Positions 11,601 through 24,172 of a stretch of 64,000 nt of DNA are shown here, one piece after another (the first letter of the stretch is position 1; the number at the start of each line of letters is the position of its first letter). This DNA is from Sipunculus nudus (taxonomy: Eukaryota > Annelida > Sipuncula > Golfingiida > Sipunculidae). The notes under the pieces are model-generated. The model saw only the letters and a program-made list of their open reading frames with translations, did no database searches and had not been told where the DNA came from. The stretch lies in NCBI GenBank assembly GCA_026874595.1, contig CM049306.1, positions 85,340,142 to 85,404,141 of the forward strand. The letters run 5' to 3'. The position numbers and the translations under genes were made by a program.

Positions 11601-12360
11601 TGTTCCAGGGTTAACCAGGAGAGGAGGGTCATTGCCAGCCCATATGCAGGGCAGCTGCCACGCACTGTGAATGTTGATTACTCATGGCTGACACAGGATA
11701 CATACGCACATACATATGCAACCCTAGTAAGGCCACAAAGTGTCAATTGTTGCCAACTGATGCTGTTCCCTTAAGGTAAGTTCATGGTTGGGTTAGAGTA
11801 CCAGTTGTGTAAATATTTATAGGTTGTATTTTTTTTGGCAAAATTAGGGGAAATTACAGGTCTTTATGTCATGCATGAACATGTGTAGCCCTTTGTGGTA
11901 TGTATTATTGAGCTTTTTTTATGACCCACATGCACAACTAATATGATAAACAAATCCAATAGATTAAATTATTATTAAGTGGTATGCATAATCTGTAGTA
12001 TGTTTTAAAATTAAATTCTTTTATTAAATGGAACATTTTTAACTAGATGTGTGAAGTTGAACAAATTTCTTGATATACCCACCTGGATCCCATAATTAAG
12101 CTTTTGTATATGCTGTGTATACTGGCAGGTTGCTTAACATATGCTGGCCCAAATACCTGAATGGGATTGTCTCTGTGTTACAATGGTATATAGCTTTTTA
12201 AATTATAAATATTTTTTGGTTTTCCTAATTACCTAATAAAATTATTAGTTGTTCCTGGTGTGTTACTTTAATTCTGTACAAAATTTCATCAACATCCAAT
12301 CATAACTTCCTGTGTTAAATTACTAACAGACAAACCAACCAAAAGAAAATATAAATTATA
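8640..12360. other. AT-rich non-coding stretch with minor repeats
   Basis: About 9077-9115 (CAGCTGAGAGCTGTGACCCA, then a TCCCTTGTTT match) is a short match to the repeat beginning at 20772. A C18 tract lies at 10053-10070. About 12240-12390 (TTTCATCAACATCCAATC, then CCACCTGGTGAAGGT) looks like a degraded molluscan dispersed repeat. A weak exon candidate ending at the GTAAGT at 11776 is listed under rejected items. Otherwise I see nothing. Confidence 0.45.
10053..10070. repeat. poly(C) tract, C18
   Basis: An uninterrupted run of 18 C bounded by ...TTGCA and TTAGTT. It is one of eight C or G runs of 12 or more in the window. Confidence 0.95.
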
Positions 12361-12402
12361 TAATACCTTGCCACCTGGTGAAGGTATGATATATTATATA
12401 TA

Positions 12403-13558
12403 CAGTGAAACCTCTCTCGGGCGGACAGTCATGGGACCGGACGATTTGTCTGTTATAGTGGGGTGTCAACCCCAGAAGGGGTTGGGCCCAGGAGGTCAGG
12501 TTGCAGGCCGCATGTCGGAGGCCCAAGTATGGGACTTAATCAATCATGAAAGCCGGTATTTTCATCTAGTATATATATCTGTTATATGTGAATAAAAAAT
12601 TTTGCTATCGGTTGTTGTTTTATTTTAGAATGAGGCTTTTAATATTAACTGGAACATTATTGTGATTACTTTTGAGAAAATAATATTCTAACATTGACTG
12701 ACATTAACAGGACCTACTCGTCTCCACATATACATTTTTTTTGCACTGGGACTGTAAAATTGATTTATTACTCACTCTTTCCGTGATATTGGAAGAGTAG
12801 CTAATGGAATGAATGAATAAATACATTTCTGATATCTTGTTCAAGTTTCGTTTAACATCTTTCGGGAGCGTAGGCAAATATGACAAATGAATGCATGATA
12901 CGATCATATATGCCTTAAGTTTGGTAGGTGGAACTAATTTCCATGATGCAAATGTTACAGGATCGGGGATTGGTTGATATTGCTGAACCCCCCCCCCCCC
13001 CCCCCGACGCAGGCGAGAGGTCATTACCCGTGACTTTTATTGTCCGGATGTGTAACAGATACTTCATTATCCTCGCTCCTGGGCCTATGATAGAATAATG
13101 TGGACCGGATTTAGAATGAATATGTAGCTTCATTGAAAGTTGGGCAGAATAGACACTTCGTGAATTCTGTCCTTTTATGGGCACTGCTGTTGATAAAAGG
13201 TTACATAAATAAATGTTTCTGCTGAAAAATAAGGTAAATTTAATTAAACTAGCTCCAGTCTTATAGTCATAGCAATTAATATGCCTAAATCATAAGAACT
13301 TTTAAGTGATATAAGACATTCCAGAAGCAGATCATATTTGCAATTTCTGCCGACCTCGATTGGGGCCGCCGCTTGGGTGTTTCGTTAGCCGGGGTGATTT
13401 TAGCCATTGGGCAGACAAAAAGTGTCCATTGTCCTGAATAGTGGGGTGTCCACCCCAGAGGGGTTCTTAAAGTAGTGAAAACACTCAGTCGGCCCAAAAA
13501 GTGTCCGTTAGGCAGGGTGTCCGCCCCAGAGGGGTGTCCACAGCCCGGGGTTTCACTG
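12403..13558. mobile_element. pogo/Tigger-like non-autonomous TIR element, 1156 bp
   Basis: The left end is TA-CAGTGAAACCTCTCTCGG and the right end is CCGGGGTTTCACTG-TA, giving a perfect 10-bp terminal inverted repeat, CAGTGAAACC, flanked by TA on both sides. Known of the family: Tc1/mariner-superfamily pogo/Tigger elements begin CAGT.GAACCTC and duplicate TA. Interior GC is raised near both ends, with repeated 'GTGGGGTGTC(A/C)ACCCCAGA' blocks at about 12459 and 13441 and 'GTGTCCGCCCCAGAGGGGTG' at about 13518. No transposase frame remains. A C18 tract lies inside at 12988. Confidence 0.75.
12988..13005. repeat. poly(C) tract, C18
   Basis: An uninterrupted C run inside the pogo-like element, bounded by GCTGAA and GACGC. 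Confidence 0.95.
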
Positions 13559-13564
13559 TATATA

Positions 13565-14854
13565 TTTTTGCTGACATTGATCTTCCTGTGTATTGGTATT
13601 ATATCCATTAATAAAAAAGTCAAACTGGAAACATATTTCTTGGTAATACCATGAAAGGACATGGTAACCATATGTAATCCTTTCAGACCATCATGTATCA
13701 GTTATCACCCATTTCTTGTGTATTAAGATGATAAATGAGAATTTAAATTAAAAATTTAATAGCAAGTGACTATAATTTTCAGGGTTTATTACAACTAAAA
13801 TACAGGTAAATTCTGTTCCAGGGTACTATATATAAATTATAGGATAACCTAGCTGTTTTGCATATCATAAATTAATTTATGAGCTAGGTCATAAGCAATG
13901 AATGAATGATGTCCAGCCTTATGAGATCAGACCTCTGTTGACTGATCTCAGTATCATATCACAAGGATCGTGTTGCGGTGAATTCTAAGTTTAGCAACAT
14001 ATTGATCCATGCTTAAGGTGTTAGAATCAGGGGTCATCTAAGTTCCTTTGGTCTTGTCAGTAATGTTTTCTTTGCATGATTGATAGTAAGTCCTGGAATT
14101 ATAAAGGGCTTTGTATTTTTCATATATATAAATGATACTCTTCTGGTTCAGCTAATTTTTTAATGCCTCTGTTTGATTACTTTGATAACTAATGTTTCTA
14201 TAATCGGGAGTGCTGTGAAAACATACATGAAGTAATTTTGTATTCTGTGTAATACTTATGAGATGTACGCTGTCTAAAATTCTAAAGAAAGATTCAAGAT
14301 AGGCCATTTGTTTTGTAGTATTCATATCCTTTGGCTCTTGGATGCCGCATTATATTAAACACTTAGATAAACGCTTTTTCCATAGTATTTTCAGTACATA
14401 TTTGTACTTTTATTTCAAATATACATTGAACTACAGAGGACAATTATATTTACATTTATATTTTTCACTGAAGGGTGTATATAATAAATTGATGAAATCA
14501 CTGGTTCTTTTAAAACAAATTTTAACATATTTTGTACATAATGTGTACACTTTTATTTAGCGTGTCCAGTCTAGAAATATGACTTTGTTAAATCAAGTCA
14601 CCCTGACCTTATTTGTGTGAAATGTGATCAGGCTTTACTGTATTGGCAATGTATAGAAATTATCTGTTTCAAAAACAAAACTCTGCCCTGCAATCTCAGC
14701 GAAACCTATAAAAAGATCATTTTCCTTGTAGAGGTTAGAAAAGCAACATCACTTTTTGTGGTATTTATAATACAGTGACTGACAAAATGGTTACAAATTT
14801 CAGATGAAGCCTGTAAGTTAATGTGCTGAACTGCTTAGTGCTATGCAATGATTT
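13565..14854. other. AT-rich non-coding stretch
   Basis: No gene or repeat is recognised. Short open frames are AT-driven. Confidence 0.5.
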
Positions 14855-15456
14855 TCCCTCCCTCCAGGAGAGACATGTTGTTTTCAGTGCCATATATATG
14901 CTGTGGTCATCACTTGTCATTATCTGTAGATTATCTTTTGAAGGGCTGCATATTTTCCTCCAAAATATGAAACACAAATTGTTCCTACCAAAATCTCGGA
15001 CTAGATGGAAAATTGTTGACCTTGTCCAGGATCATCAAGGTCAATTTATAAGTGAAATTATAGATCTTGTCTTGTGAACACAATAACTCATGAAGTACTG
15101 AGATTTTTCCCTTACATTTGACACACAAGTTGTTTCCACTGAGTTCTCTGAATAGTTTGGGTACTGGTGACCTTGATCTTCAAGGTCAAATTTGCTCAAT
15201 TATAGGGTTATTGTGACTCCCATAATTTTGGGAGTACTGAAGATATTTTTCTTCAAATTTGACATACCAGTTCTTTCTGCCAAAATGTTGCAGGAGTTCT
15301 AAAACTGGTGACCTTGACCTTGATCTTCAAGTTCAGATCTGCTGAAATCTAGAATTATTGTTTTAAGATAGTGCATATTTTTACCTTTTATCTTTTGGGA
15401 TGGCCCATATAGGGGGAGACATATAACTTTGCTCTGCTAAAACAAAGCCATTCTAG
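14855..15456 (+). repeat. TGACCT/AGGTCA-rich dispersed repeat, copy 2
   Basis: The head is CTCCAGGAGAGACATGTTG. Roughly 150-bp internal monomers follow, each with 'AC(A/C)..TTGTT.C(T/C)ACC.AA.TCTC' then '(T/G)GTGACCTTGA.CTTCAAGGTCAAAT'; clear cores lie near 15165-15190 and 15305-15335. The tail is GGGATGGCCCATATAGGGGG, then AGACATA and CATTCTAGTT. It has the same orientation and organisation as the copies at 1402 and 29630. Confidence 0.82.
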
Positions 15457-15459
15457 TTA

Positions 15460-17220
15460 TTGTAGTGTTAGAACTACACAAGGGTTATTTTTTAGGGTCA
15501 CTTTATGTAGCAAACATTACATTTCAGGTAATTATATTTCCAATCAGGTTGAGTTTTAGAAATTGTTCACAGTCATAGTCCTTCCATCCATCTCTCTGGC
15601 CAAATACTTTGCTACCTGTTCATTTGATTTGTCAGCCATGTTTGTTTCTGTTAATGCTACAAATATTCCAATATCTGATGATTGGACAGGTCTGTGTAAG
15701 ATCACTTGTTGTAAATCATGCCCCATGTCTGCTCGCTGGTTGTAGTTAACATGTGTACACAGTCACAATGAGTGTGTTTCCGAGTAAAATTCCAGTCTGG
15801 CATCTTGATGCCTTATCAACATTGTGGTATGTACCGTAGTTGGCTGTGCAGTTATAATCATATATGAATGATTATAGACGAACTTGTTATAACAAGTACA
15901 TTTATTAAATTGGACCCATCAGATCCTGTACTAGAACACCTGTACCCCAGACCTATCCTGACAATTAATCATTATAAGTGATTATTCACACATGAACTAG
16001 ACCAGTGTAGGCTGGTTAATAAGTTGGTCTATTTTGTGATGTATGGTCACTGCTGTTGGTGCCAGTACTGGAGATGTTTATGTTACTTATAAACTATTGA
16101 CTGTAGCAGAGCAGTATGTCCAACAAAGCTGCCTCAGTACCTACTGTGTTTTGGCATATACACATGTGATTTCCCTTGGTTTCTTGCTTGTATTCAAAAC
16201 TCCCAGATTCCCTGGGGAAAGAAAAGTGTCTGGCAAGCCATGATGAGAGCTCCTCTGATCCAGTCAGAGGTCTAATAAACAGAAAAAGAGCACAACCAGC
16301 TCATACACCTGTACAAAACTGACAAGTTAGCTGTATTGAAGCTTGCTGTTCCTGATGCTGGCTGTTTTTTGGATGGATTGTGCCTGTGGGATCAGTTACT
16401 GGATCACTGTTCATAAAAGAAACAATGGTGAATCTCCAAGGAGTGCTCCCACTACCTGGAAGTGGAACCTGAAAAAGGAGCGTTCCCTGGTTTTGTCTGG
16501 GCACCAATTGAGGAACCAGGGGAGGAGTAATAAATCATACATGAATATGGTGTTAGAAGCTGCCCCTGCCCTGGTCCATTACAAATGATAGTCACAATAG
16601 TGACTGCATATTGTGACTGCACCTTTTGCACTCGCAGTCTTTGTTGGAGTATTGTACTAGATGCTTGTGACTCAGATGCAGAAATGATCACATAGATCAC
16701 AAAATAAGATTTATTGGAACTACCACTGCCAGGCCTCCACCCTATCCAGCTTAATTAACCTTTGTTTTGTTTCACATGTACCGGATATTTAACATCTGAA
16801 ATCATTTGCTCGTCTATGTGTGTCTGAGTACGTTGTTGTAATATATAGGTGTTTCTGATCAGCTAACACCAAAAGAACAGAAGTAAGGCAATCCCCTTCA
16901 CTGGTCTACCATTTGTTTGTGTAGGTTGTTGTGTCTAATGAAGCTACTCATCAGTGTGATAGTTGCCTACTGTATGTAGTACATGTAGTCCATGGACCAA
17001 AGAATTGTCTCTGTACTATAGTAATATCTGATATAAAAAGCTGATTGCCATTTTCCATCTTGATTTATCTTACCAGGTTTGTATGGTAGATACGTTAATT
17101 CATTGACAGATAAATTTGTCTGATTGGTTCATAATCTTATTTTAAAAAGTCAGAAATATTTGTTTGAATGTTTACTGGTACCACCTGTCTAATTGTACTC
17201 TGTTTGTGCTTCATTAAATA
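15460..17220. other. non-coding stretch
   Basis: No exon bounded by splice sites is recognised. The frames at 16043-16243 and 16343-16588 carry no family motif and no usable donor. Confidence 0.45.
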
Positions 17221-17225
17221 ATAAT

Positions 17226-17684
17226 TGTATCCGCCAAAATGAAGTTTTGCGGATACCATCTGTTTGACCGAGTTCTGCCGCCGCTGTATTCGTTTACGGA
17301 GAACTCCTCTGAGACTACTGGACTGATTTTTCCGAAACTTACACCAGTTATCGCGTCACATGTGAACTGGTGCCTAACCAATTGGTGTTAACCTCTGACT
17401 ATTCCTCTCTGCCCAGCATCCATTTGTGCGTCTGTTTCCACACATAAACCCATATATCTCGGGAACAGTTTGACCGATCAGGAAAAAAATTTTGTACAAA
17501 TGTAGCCCTTTGATAGCTTTTTATCATACACAAAACTGGAGGGACCACCTGCAACCATTTTTGCACAGCGTCCGTCTGTTTGTCTGCCGTGGGCTAAAAT
17601 CACTCATATCTTGATCAGTAATGGTTTGACTTATCTGCCTAAAATTTTGCGTGTTTATACATCTTGGATAGCTTTCTCGTTTTT
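17226..17684 (+). repeat. dispersed repeat with 'TATCCGCCAAAAT' end, left copy
   Basis: It begins TGTATCCGCCAAAATGAAG followed by TTTTGCGGATAC, so its first 30 bases can fold into a hairpin. It is followed by 'TCTGTTTGACCGAG' and 'CATATATCTCGGGAACAG'. The later block (ATCATACACAAAACTGG, CCACCTGCAACCATTTTTGCAC, GTTTGTCTGC.GTGGG, GGTTTGACTTATCTG, TGGATAGCTTTCT) aligns in the same orientation to 20921-21065. It runs straight into the AGCTCAGCTGAC repeat. Confidence 0.75.
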
Positions 17685-17982
17685 TTAGCTCAGCTGACTA
17701 TAAGTCATCTGAGCTATAGTCTTGGTCCATTGTCCGTCGTCCGTCCGTCCGTCCATCGTGCCGTCCGTCCGTCCGTAGATGAGGCACGTTTTGAAACCGT
17801 AAGACCTAGGAATCCAAAATTCAGCATAATGTTAGATGTCCCCAAGATCTCCTACCAAGCTGAAAACTGGGTCTTTGCAACTTCGTTCCTTTAAGAAATT
17901 AAGGAAAAACCTCAATTTTTTATTAAAAACCTATTTTCACACTTCAGGACTGCCTAATATTAAAACCACTCATCTGTTTTTC
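17685..17982 (+). repeat. 'AGCTCAGCTGAC' dispersed repeat, uninterrupted copy
   Basis: The head TTTAGCTCAGCTGACTATAAG is followed by a (GTCC)n-type microsatellite (about 17722-17776) and the conserved blocks 'AAGATCTCCTACCAAGCTGAAAA', 'TTAAGGAAAAACCTCAATTTTT' and 'CACACTTCAGGACTGCCTAATAT'. It serves as the empty-site reference for the insertion at 8094-8562. Confidence 0.85.
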
Positions 17983-18013
17983 CTCATATTTACCATAAAT
18001 ATTCCTGTATGTA

Positions 18014-19413
18014 CTGTAGATTCAGAAATATTAGTTGGGATTTTATATTCGTGGTTTTCGTGGACAAAGTTAATCCACGAATTCATGATTCCCACGATAA
18101 AAAAATCATTAGATCAGAAATTATCTTAACAGCAGCTGGTGGTCGACTTCATCTATATATATAGTTATTATCGCTGGCTGAATTTTTTAGTAAAGGTACA
18201 AAAATGGTTTATTACTATTTTATGATTGCCATTGATACATATAATAAATGTACTGCATTACATTTCCTGTAATACTATAAAAAATACGTGATTTATAAAT
18301 ATTATGTTGTCAATTCCATTATTTCCCCCAATATCGCATGAACACGGCCCCCTGAAATGTTCACAATATTTAACAATATCAAACTTTACTTTAAACTAGA
18401 AAACGAATCCCCACATTTCCTCTTTTCAACATTTCGGGTGAAATATTCAAGAACAATGCCACATTTCTATCACACAAATCGGTAGTTCTGACACGACAAG
18501 AACGGTACACTTGTTCCAATGTTCGTAACCACAGCTACCGAGGCACGGCTTTTTTCAACCTTCTTTCAGTAGAGATAAAACGAGACTTACGCTCTTTATT
18601 GGCTCATTTGCATTACTGCGGGGACGCGAAAGTAATTAGAACTTATTCCGAATATTGCCGACTGCAGTTGCGTGCATAAAAATGCGCTATTAATATGATA
18701 TACGGTACTTCCTCCGAATATTGCCGATAGTTGTACATAAATGTTAGCGTAAGTAAGTGTCGCAGAATACAAATGCAAATTATGCCCCTCAAATTTTCGT
18801 AAGAGAAAAATTCCTGTCTAGTCGACCCATTATGCCGATTTCTATTTTTTGGTTTTTTTTTTGTTTTTTTTTTGTTGACACGTTGAATGCCGAACGAATC
18901 TTGTCTCTTGTATGTCTCACCCCGTCATAGATTTACAGGTGCCACATGTGACTACCGCCATGATTAAAAAAAGGTAAAAACGTTCATGTTGACGGTCCCG
19001 TTTTATTTTTTCTCCGATCAAGTGAGGGTTAACTTTTCTGTGAACATGGAGCGATCGGGTGTTATAACTAATAGGTGATGTATCGTGTGTTACAACTAAC
19101 AGCCGATGTATTGTCCGGCACGTGTCGGTTACGGCTAGTTAACTCCTTTGTTAGGGTCGGGCGAACCTTGTTTGCTCAACACTGACCTAATTGACCGCGG
19201 TACAGGCGCACCGTGTGATAAGCATCTGAGTCGAGCCACCGCGGTGTACTACCTGTGTACATATGTTCACGTCTTCCTTGCGCACATTAAGATATTAATA
19301 ACCAAGATTTTCTTTAATATTCATGGTCTTTCCACAAATTCAAATACCCCACGATATGCGTTTTGTACAAAAACCACGAAATTTTAAGCCCACGATATTA
19401 TCTGAATCTACAG
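18014..19413. mobile_element. 1.4-kb non-autonomous TIR element, TA target duplication
   Basis: The ends are TA-CTGTAGATTCAGA and TCTGAATCTACAG-TA, a 13-bp perfect terminal inverted repeat that continues imperfectly for about 50 bp (shared 'AATATT', 'TTCGTGG', 'CCACGA' blocks on both sides). The interior, about 18450-19280, is visibly richer in G+C and CpG than its surroundings. It contains a CCGAATATTGCCGA motif twice (18647 and 18714) and T-rich runs near 18845-18870. No frame resembles a transposase. The TA flanks suggest Tc1/mariner-type insertion, which is inference. Confidence 0.78.
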
Positions 19414-19415
19414 TA

Positions 19416-20771
19416 GTTCCTATGTACATGCCAGAAATTAAGTCTGTTAAGTATAAATTCTTTAAGTTATGGGCCCGAACATAATGGACTTTGTAAAGAA
19501 TCAGGAAAAATATTTACTCACTTAACATGAAAAATTATGAAACTTGAGTCTATTTTCCCAAGTATATAACTATGTTTAATTAAGACTCAATTGTTTTTAC
19601 CTAAATTAGATCAGAATTTTGTAAATTTTTTAAGTTATTAGCATAAAAATAAAATCAGTACCTTAAATTTTGCCCAACTTTAACCATGGCACATTTTTTC
19701 CCTGTAAGTATCATTGATTTAATTTTCACAGCATGTAAACATAAATATTTAATTTGTTTAAATCTGAAATTTGAAAATAAAACCTTGAAAATTAAGCTAG
19801 TTATTGATTTTTTCTTGAGGCTCTATTGTAGTCATTTGCTTTGATTACAGATTACAGATGCAGGGTCCCACTCCAGGTCACTGGAAGTCAGCCATGCCAG
19901 GGTTTCTGATTTGTTACAGTCACTGGGGGAGATCCCCTGCTGTGACAGTTGTACAGTTATTCTCATATTACCACCCCAATCATCACTCCCCCCCCCCCCC
20001 CCACACACACACACCCACCAAGTGTTATGCAGTAATTGTTGTTTTCACTGTATCTCCTTACTTGTAATGCTGTTTCCACTCCGATATGCAAAAACTTTCC
20101 TTGAAAAAATAATTCAAGGTGTAATTCAGAAGATGCAATTGCAGATTTAAAAGATATATTTTTGTGGTAAAAAATAAATAAACGTTTGTTTGCATGATGT
20201 GGTGTTATCTGACAAGATTGAGATTTATGATGGTGCAATTGAGAATTATGAATCAACTTCTATATTCAAATATATATGTTATATTAGAAATGTATAGAAA
20301 TATAAACTTAAATTAAAAAAAAAAATTGATGTGATAAAAAAATGATTTAATACAAACATTTGTTCATTATTTTCCTGCCTCGGCAGAATTTGAGATCAGG
20401 CTTTGTTTGCCCTGTTTTATGTTGTTAATTAGTTATATTTCAACTGAATACATTTCATAAAAATACATATATATTTAATAATATATATTATACAAAAAAA
20501 AATAGATTCAATTGAACAAATGTGTAAACTACTGAAATGTCAACAGTTAATCAAAAAGCCAACTAATGATCATGGTAAAAGTACAGATCATTTGTTCACA
20601 AACTGCTCACATGCTTCAGTTTCAACATTAGGAAACGCATGGTCAGGTCACAAAATATTATTTGCAACAATTTCTTGCTCATCAATACAAACCAATCATA
20701 TAAACCAACCATGGACTTTATTACCTCTTCCTCTTACACTTTATCTCCATTTGATATTATTTTAGATTTTC
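19416..20771. other. AT-rich stretch with microsatellite
   Basis: It contains C15 at 19988-20002 directly followed by (AC)n, and very AT-rich low-complexity DNA at about 20270-20520. Nothing coding is recognised. Confidence 0.5.
19988..20015. repeat. poly(C)-(AC)n compound microsatellite
   Basis: C15 followed by about six AC units, then CCACCA. Chance frames on both strands over it owe their glycine or proline runs to this tract. Confidence 0.95.
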
Positions 20772-21215
20772 AGCTGAGCACAGTGACCCATAGGTCCCTT
20801 GTTTGGCAGATGGTGCCACCTACATTTATGTTAACGCTGCAGACATTCTGGCTTGTATCTCAGGACTGGTTGGACATATCCCCCTGTAATTTTGCATGTG
20901 TATAGATCTCACATAGCTCTTAATCATACACAAAATTGGTGGTGCCACCTGCCACCATTTTTGCACAAGTCCTGTTTGTCTGCTGTGGGATAAAAACACT
21001 TATATACAAGTAGTGGTTTGACTTATTTTTAAATTTTGCATCAACTTGGACAGCTTTCTGGATTTTGTGGTAGGTGGCGTGACCTACATACACATTTCAG
21101 CTGCAGACATCCATGCTAATATGCAACACACCTCACTCTATTTCCCCTTGCCACTCAATCCATGCCTCACTTCACTGGTTTTTGATTTTGGCGGATACAC
21201 GTAGTCGCTTGTTGA
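20772..21215 (+). repeat. dispersed repeat, right copy, ending in inverted 'ATTTTGGCGGATACA'
   Basis: It begins CAGCTGAGCACAGTGACCCA, then a TCCCTTGTTT block also seen near 9090. The central part aligns with 17511-17670. It ends ATTTTGGCGGATACA (21185-21199), the exact reverse complement of the left end at 17226-17240, followed by a small GTAGTC...GACTAC hairpin (21201-21219). Confidence 0.72.
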
Positions 21216-24092
21216 CTACCCCTATTCCAGTTTATTTTAAGTTAATTTGTAAAATTAATTGGCTGTCACCATTTAAAGATACTCATGTAGAATGTTCCTA
21301 ATAACTGTCAGTGTACACTAGAATATTGTTATTTCATCTGGAAGTATTGAATCTTTGTAGCTATTTATTTATTATTATGACCAAAACTCCACAATGAAAG
21401 GGGAACTTCCTCACACAGTTAAATGTTTAACAGGAATGCCAGGAGTTAGAGAAAATGATGCACAGGGAATATAAGATTTTTTTTTATGGAATTCATAAAG
21501 GTATGAAATGTTAGAATAATTAATTCATGAAAATGTTACTGTTTGATAAAATGGTATGCATTGTGCAACTCATTTTTTAAGGATTGTCAAGTATGATCCT
21601 GGTACTTGCTCTTTCTTTAACTGACAATATTTGTTTGACATTACAGACTTATTATTTGAAAACTTAGCTATACAAACCTCTAGGGCCTAAAATAATATAA
21701 TTCTGTAAAAACAGAATGGCTATAGCTAAACTTATTATTTTGTTTTTAGTCCAGAAAAACTAGAGCTGGGTCGTGAATAAAATGGAAACATCCTGATATT
21801 CTGAAACATTATTTATGGGACAGCAGTATTTTGTCAGTCTCTGGACGTTTTCCTTGCACAAATACACCAAAAAGTGAATATGTATTAGGTCAGAAAGGTA
21901 GTGTTTACTTGTTTTAAGCATAACTAAACTACAGCTATGGCCTGTGACCCATCAATCATTTCTGAGCTGTGTTACTCTGCATTCAGTTTTGATTTATTTA
22001 CATCATGTACATGACTATTCAGCTGTTTTGTAAATGTTTTGTACACAGAGTTCTATGGCTGAGTTTTAAGTATTAGAGTACACATAGTTGTTTGATTAAG
22101 TCCACTTAACAGTGATGAGAAGTTGAAATAAAATATTTGACTGAGAATGAATAAGAATTTAGAGTAAACAAAGTAGTATGACTGATTATACTTAGCAGGT
22201 TTGAGAATTTACTGCTCACGGACTGAGTACCTATATATAAGTTAGTAACTATTGCTCCATTTCTGCCCTCTTGCAATAGCAGGGCTTTCCAAAGGAAAAT
22301 AATTTGAAGAGCCTGGGATGCTCAGGCATAAGTTTTGGGGAGTCCCATCTGAGTTTAGAACATCCCAAGGGGAGATGATGTGTGTCCAATTTTGAAGGGT
22401 TTTGTAAAAATGTTTATCTTTTCCGTAATTTATGTAATAACCATATCAGTATATGATTAGAAATCATGTCATTATATGAATATTTATGCTAACAGCGAAA
22501 TGTAAGCCTCAGTTATCAGTGTGTACGCCACTGACAGGTTCGTTTAAGGCAGCTGGTAATGGTAATTGACTGCTACAAGGTCCTAAAGTCAGCAATTTTT
22601 GCATCCTAACAGACGCTTTGACCCTTAGATCGAACGTCCGCAAGAGATTTCAAGCATCAGAGACGTTTACCCCCTGAATAGAGAGAATCCGACAAGCATC
22701 AGAGTGCCTTAACATATGAAGGGCCACACTATAAGGCTCCATGCAAACATTTTTGTCGTTTTTATAAATGCCTCATTTCCTAAGGGTATGCTGTCACTTA
22801 AATTAAACCAAACCAGTCATTAGATATGTTTGTGTACTTTTTAACACATGTGGATATGGGTGAATCCCTCTGTTTGTTGAATTTCTGACCACATAAACAC
22901 AAGCATGTTCTACATGGGTTACTGGGCCAACTTGTATGCCACACAGCAATTCACCTGTTATCAAAATATCATTGAGATGGATATACTCTCTATCTGTGAA
23001 CTCACATTTAGGAGCCTTTTGTTAAGTTTACCACAATATTGACGCAATAGGATGGATGGTCGTTGGAATGTGTTCTCACCTATTACTTGTGTCACGGTTC
23101 AAGCTCAGCCTTACCAACCTATACTAAGACTTATGTAATAGTTACAAGAAAATAATTAACATAGAGGTTTATGATTTGATATATTTAATAGTTTCAAGAA
23201 TACACTTGAGTATATTTAACAATTTTGAGTACTCAGAGTTATCTGAGTGTAATGAACACTTGAAAATTTAATGTACTGAAGTATGTATGACTGAGGCTCA
23301 CCTTGCACTGAGTATTATTGTTCCATCCTTAATGATAAGCCACCACCATCATCCTCCACCTGTTCAGTTCCTGCCACTGATGGAGCAGCCTCCACCTGGC
23401 TGCTGTCAGGTTCATTTTGTGACATTACTGGCAAGACCATTCACTGGCAGCTGGAGAGCAAAAGGTGATATCTAATATAAACAAATTCTTGGGATACATA
23501 TGGTGTCATATCTGAAGCTTATGAATTCTGTATCATCATATTTTGCCATTCAGTTTTTGAAACGTTTACCTTTGGTATATATCATTAAGGTGAACATTTT
23601 TAAATGAACTTTGTCCTGAGTACACAAGCAAGTAACATTTAAGCAAATATAGTCAGACCCCGTGTGCTGTAGGTTAAAAAAGACTTTAGAACTGAAACTT
23701 TAAATCTACCAAAAGGGTGAAGGGGGTGTCTGAGCATGGATCACCTTCAGAGCAATAAAAGCAATTTATGATAGCTTGAATATTTTCAAGAAAACAAATG
23801 AATCTAGAGTATATGTTTTCTAAATGTTTATATCATAAAAGTGATATAAAAACATGTAGCAGAATGACGATTTGATGTTATTTATGTTTCAGTGATTGAA
23901 GTCTCAATAAAGAATAAGACATAACTCTGAACTGTCTTTTCAAATGACATGAGCCAGAAAATGACTCTGCAGTATGTGTCGAAGTAGTGTAGCTGCAGAC
24001 TATTTTAAGTGTAAAAAATTCATTTATCACTATCAATATATATTCATACATAGTTGGGATGGCAGTACATGTACATGTTGAATCACATGAGT
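21216..24092. other. AT-rich non-coding stretch
   Basis: No gene or repeat is recognised. About 22490-22700 is slightly richer in G+C and unassigned. The frame at 23287-23475 is rich in H and P codons but has no splice support. Confidence 0.45.
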
Positions 24093-24172
24093 TTTAATGT
24101 TTTTCTATAAAAATTAAAATACATGAAAACTGTTTAATGTTGTTCTATAAAAATTAAAATACATAAAAAATG
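24093..24172. repeat. 2 x 40-bp tandem repeat
   Basis: Both units carry TTTAATGTT.TTCTATAAAAA, TTAAAATACAT, differing at a few positions. Confidence 0.85.

Noticed and set aside
11684-11775. ATG followed by 30 open codons (MADTGYIRTYIC...) ending at a consensus GTAAGT
   Set aside because: Weak start context (C at -3), a low-complexity ACATAC/ACATAT stretch in the middle, and no recognisable protein features. The donor may be fortuitous.
13285-13671. 128-codon minus-strand open frame, the longest in the window
   Set aside because: It crosses the right end of the pogo-like element and its terminal inverted repeat; the proline/threonine-rich stretch is repeat sequence.
19832-20256. Glycine-rich and proline-rich frames on both strands
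   Set aside because: Produced by the poly(C)-(AC)n microsatellite at 19988.
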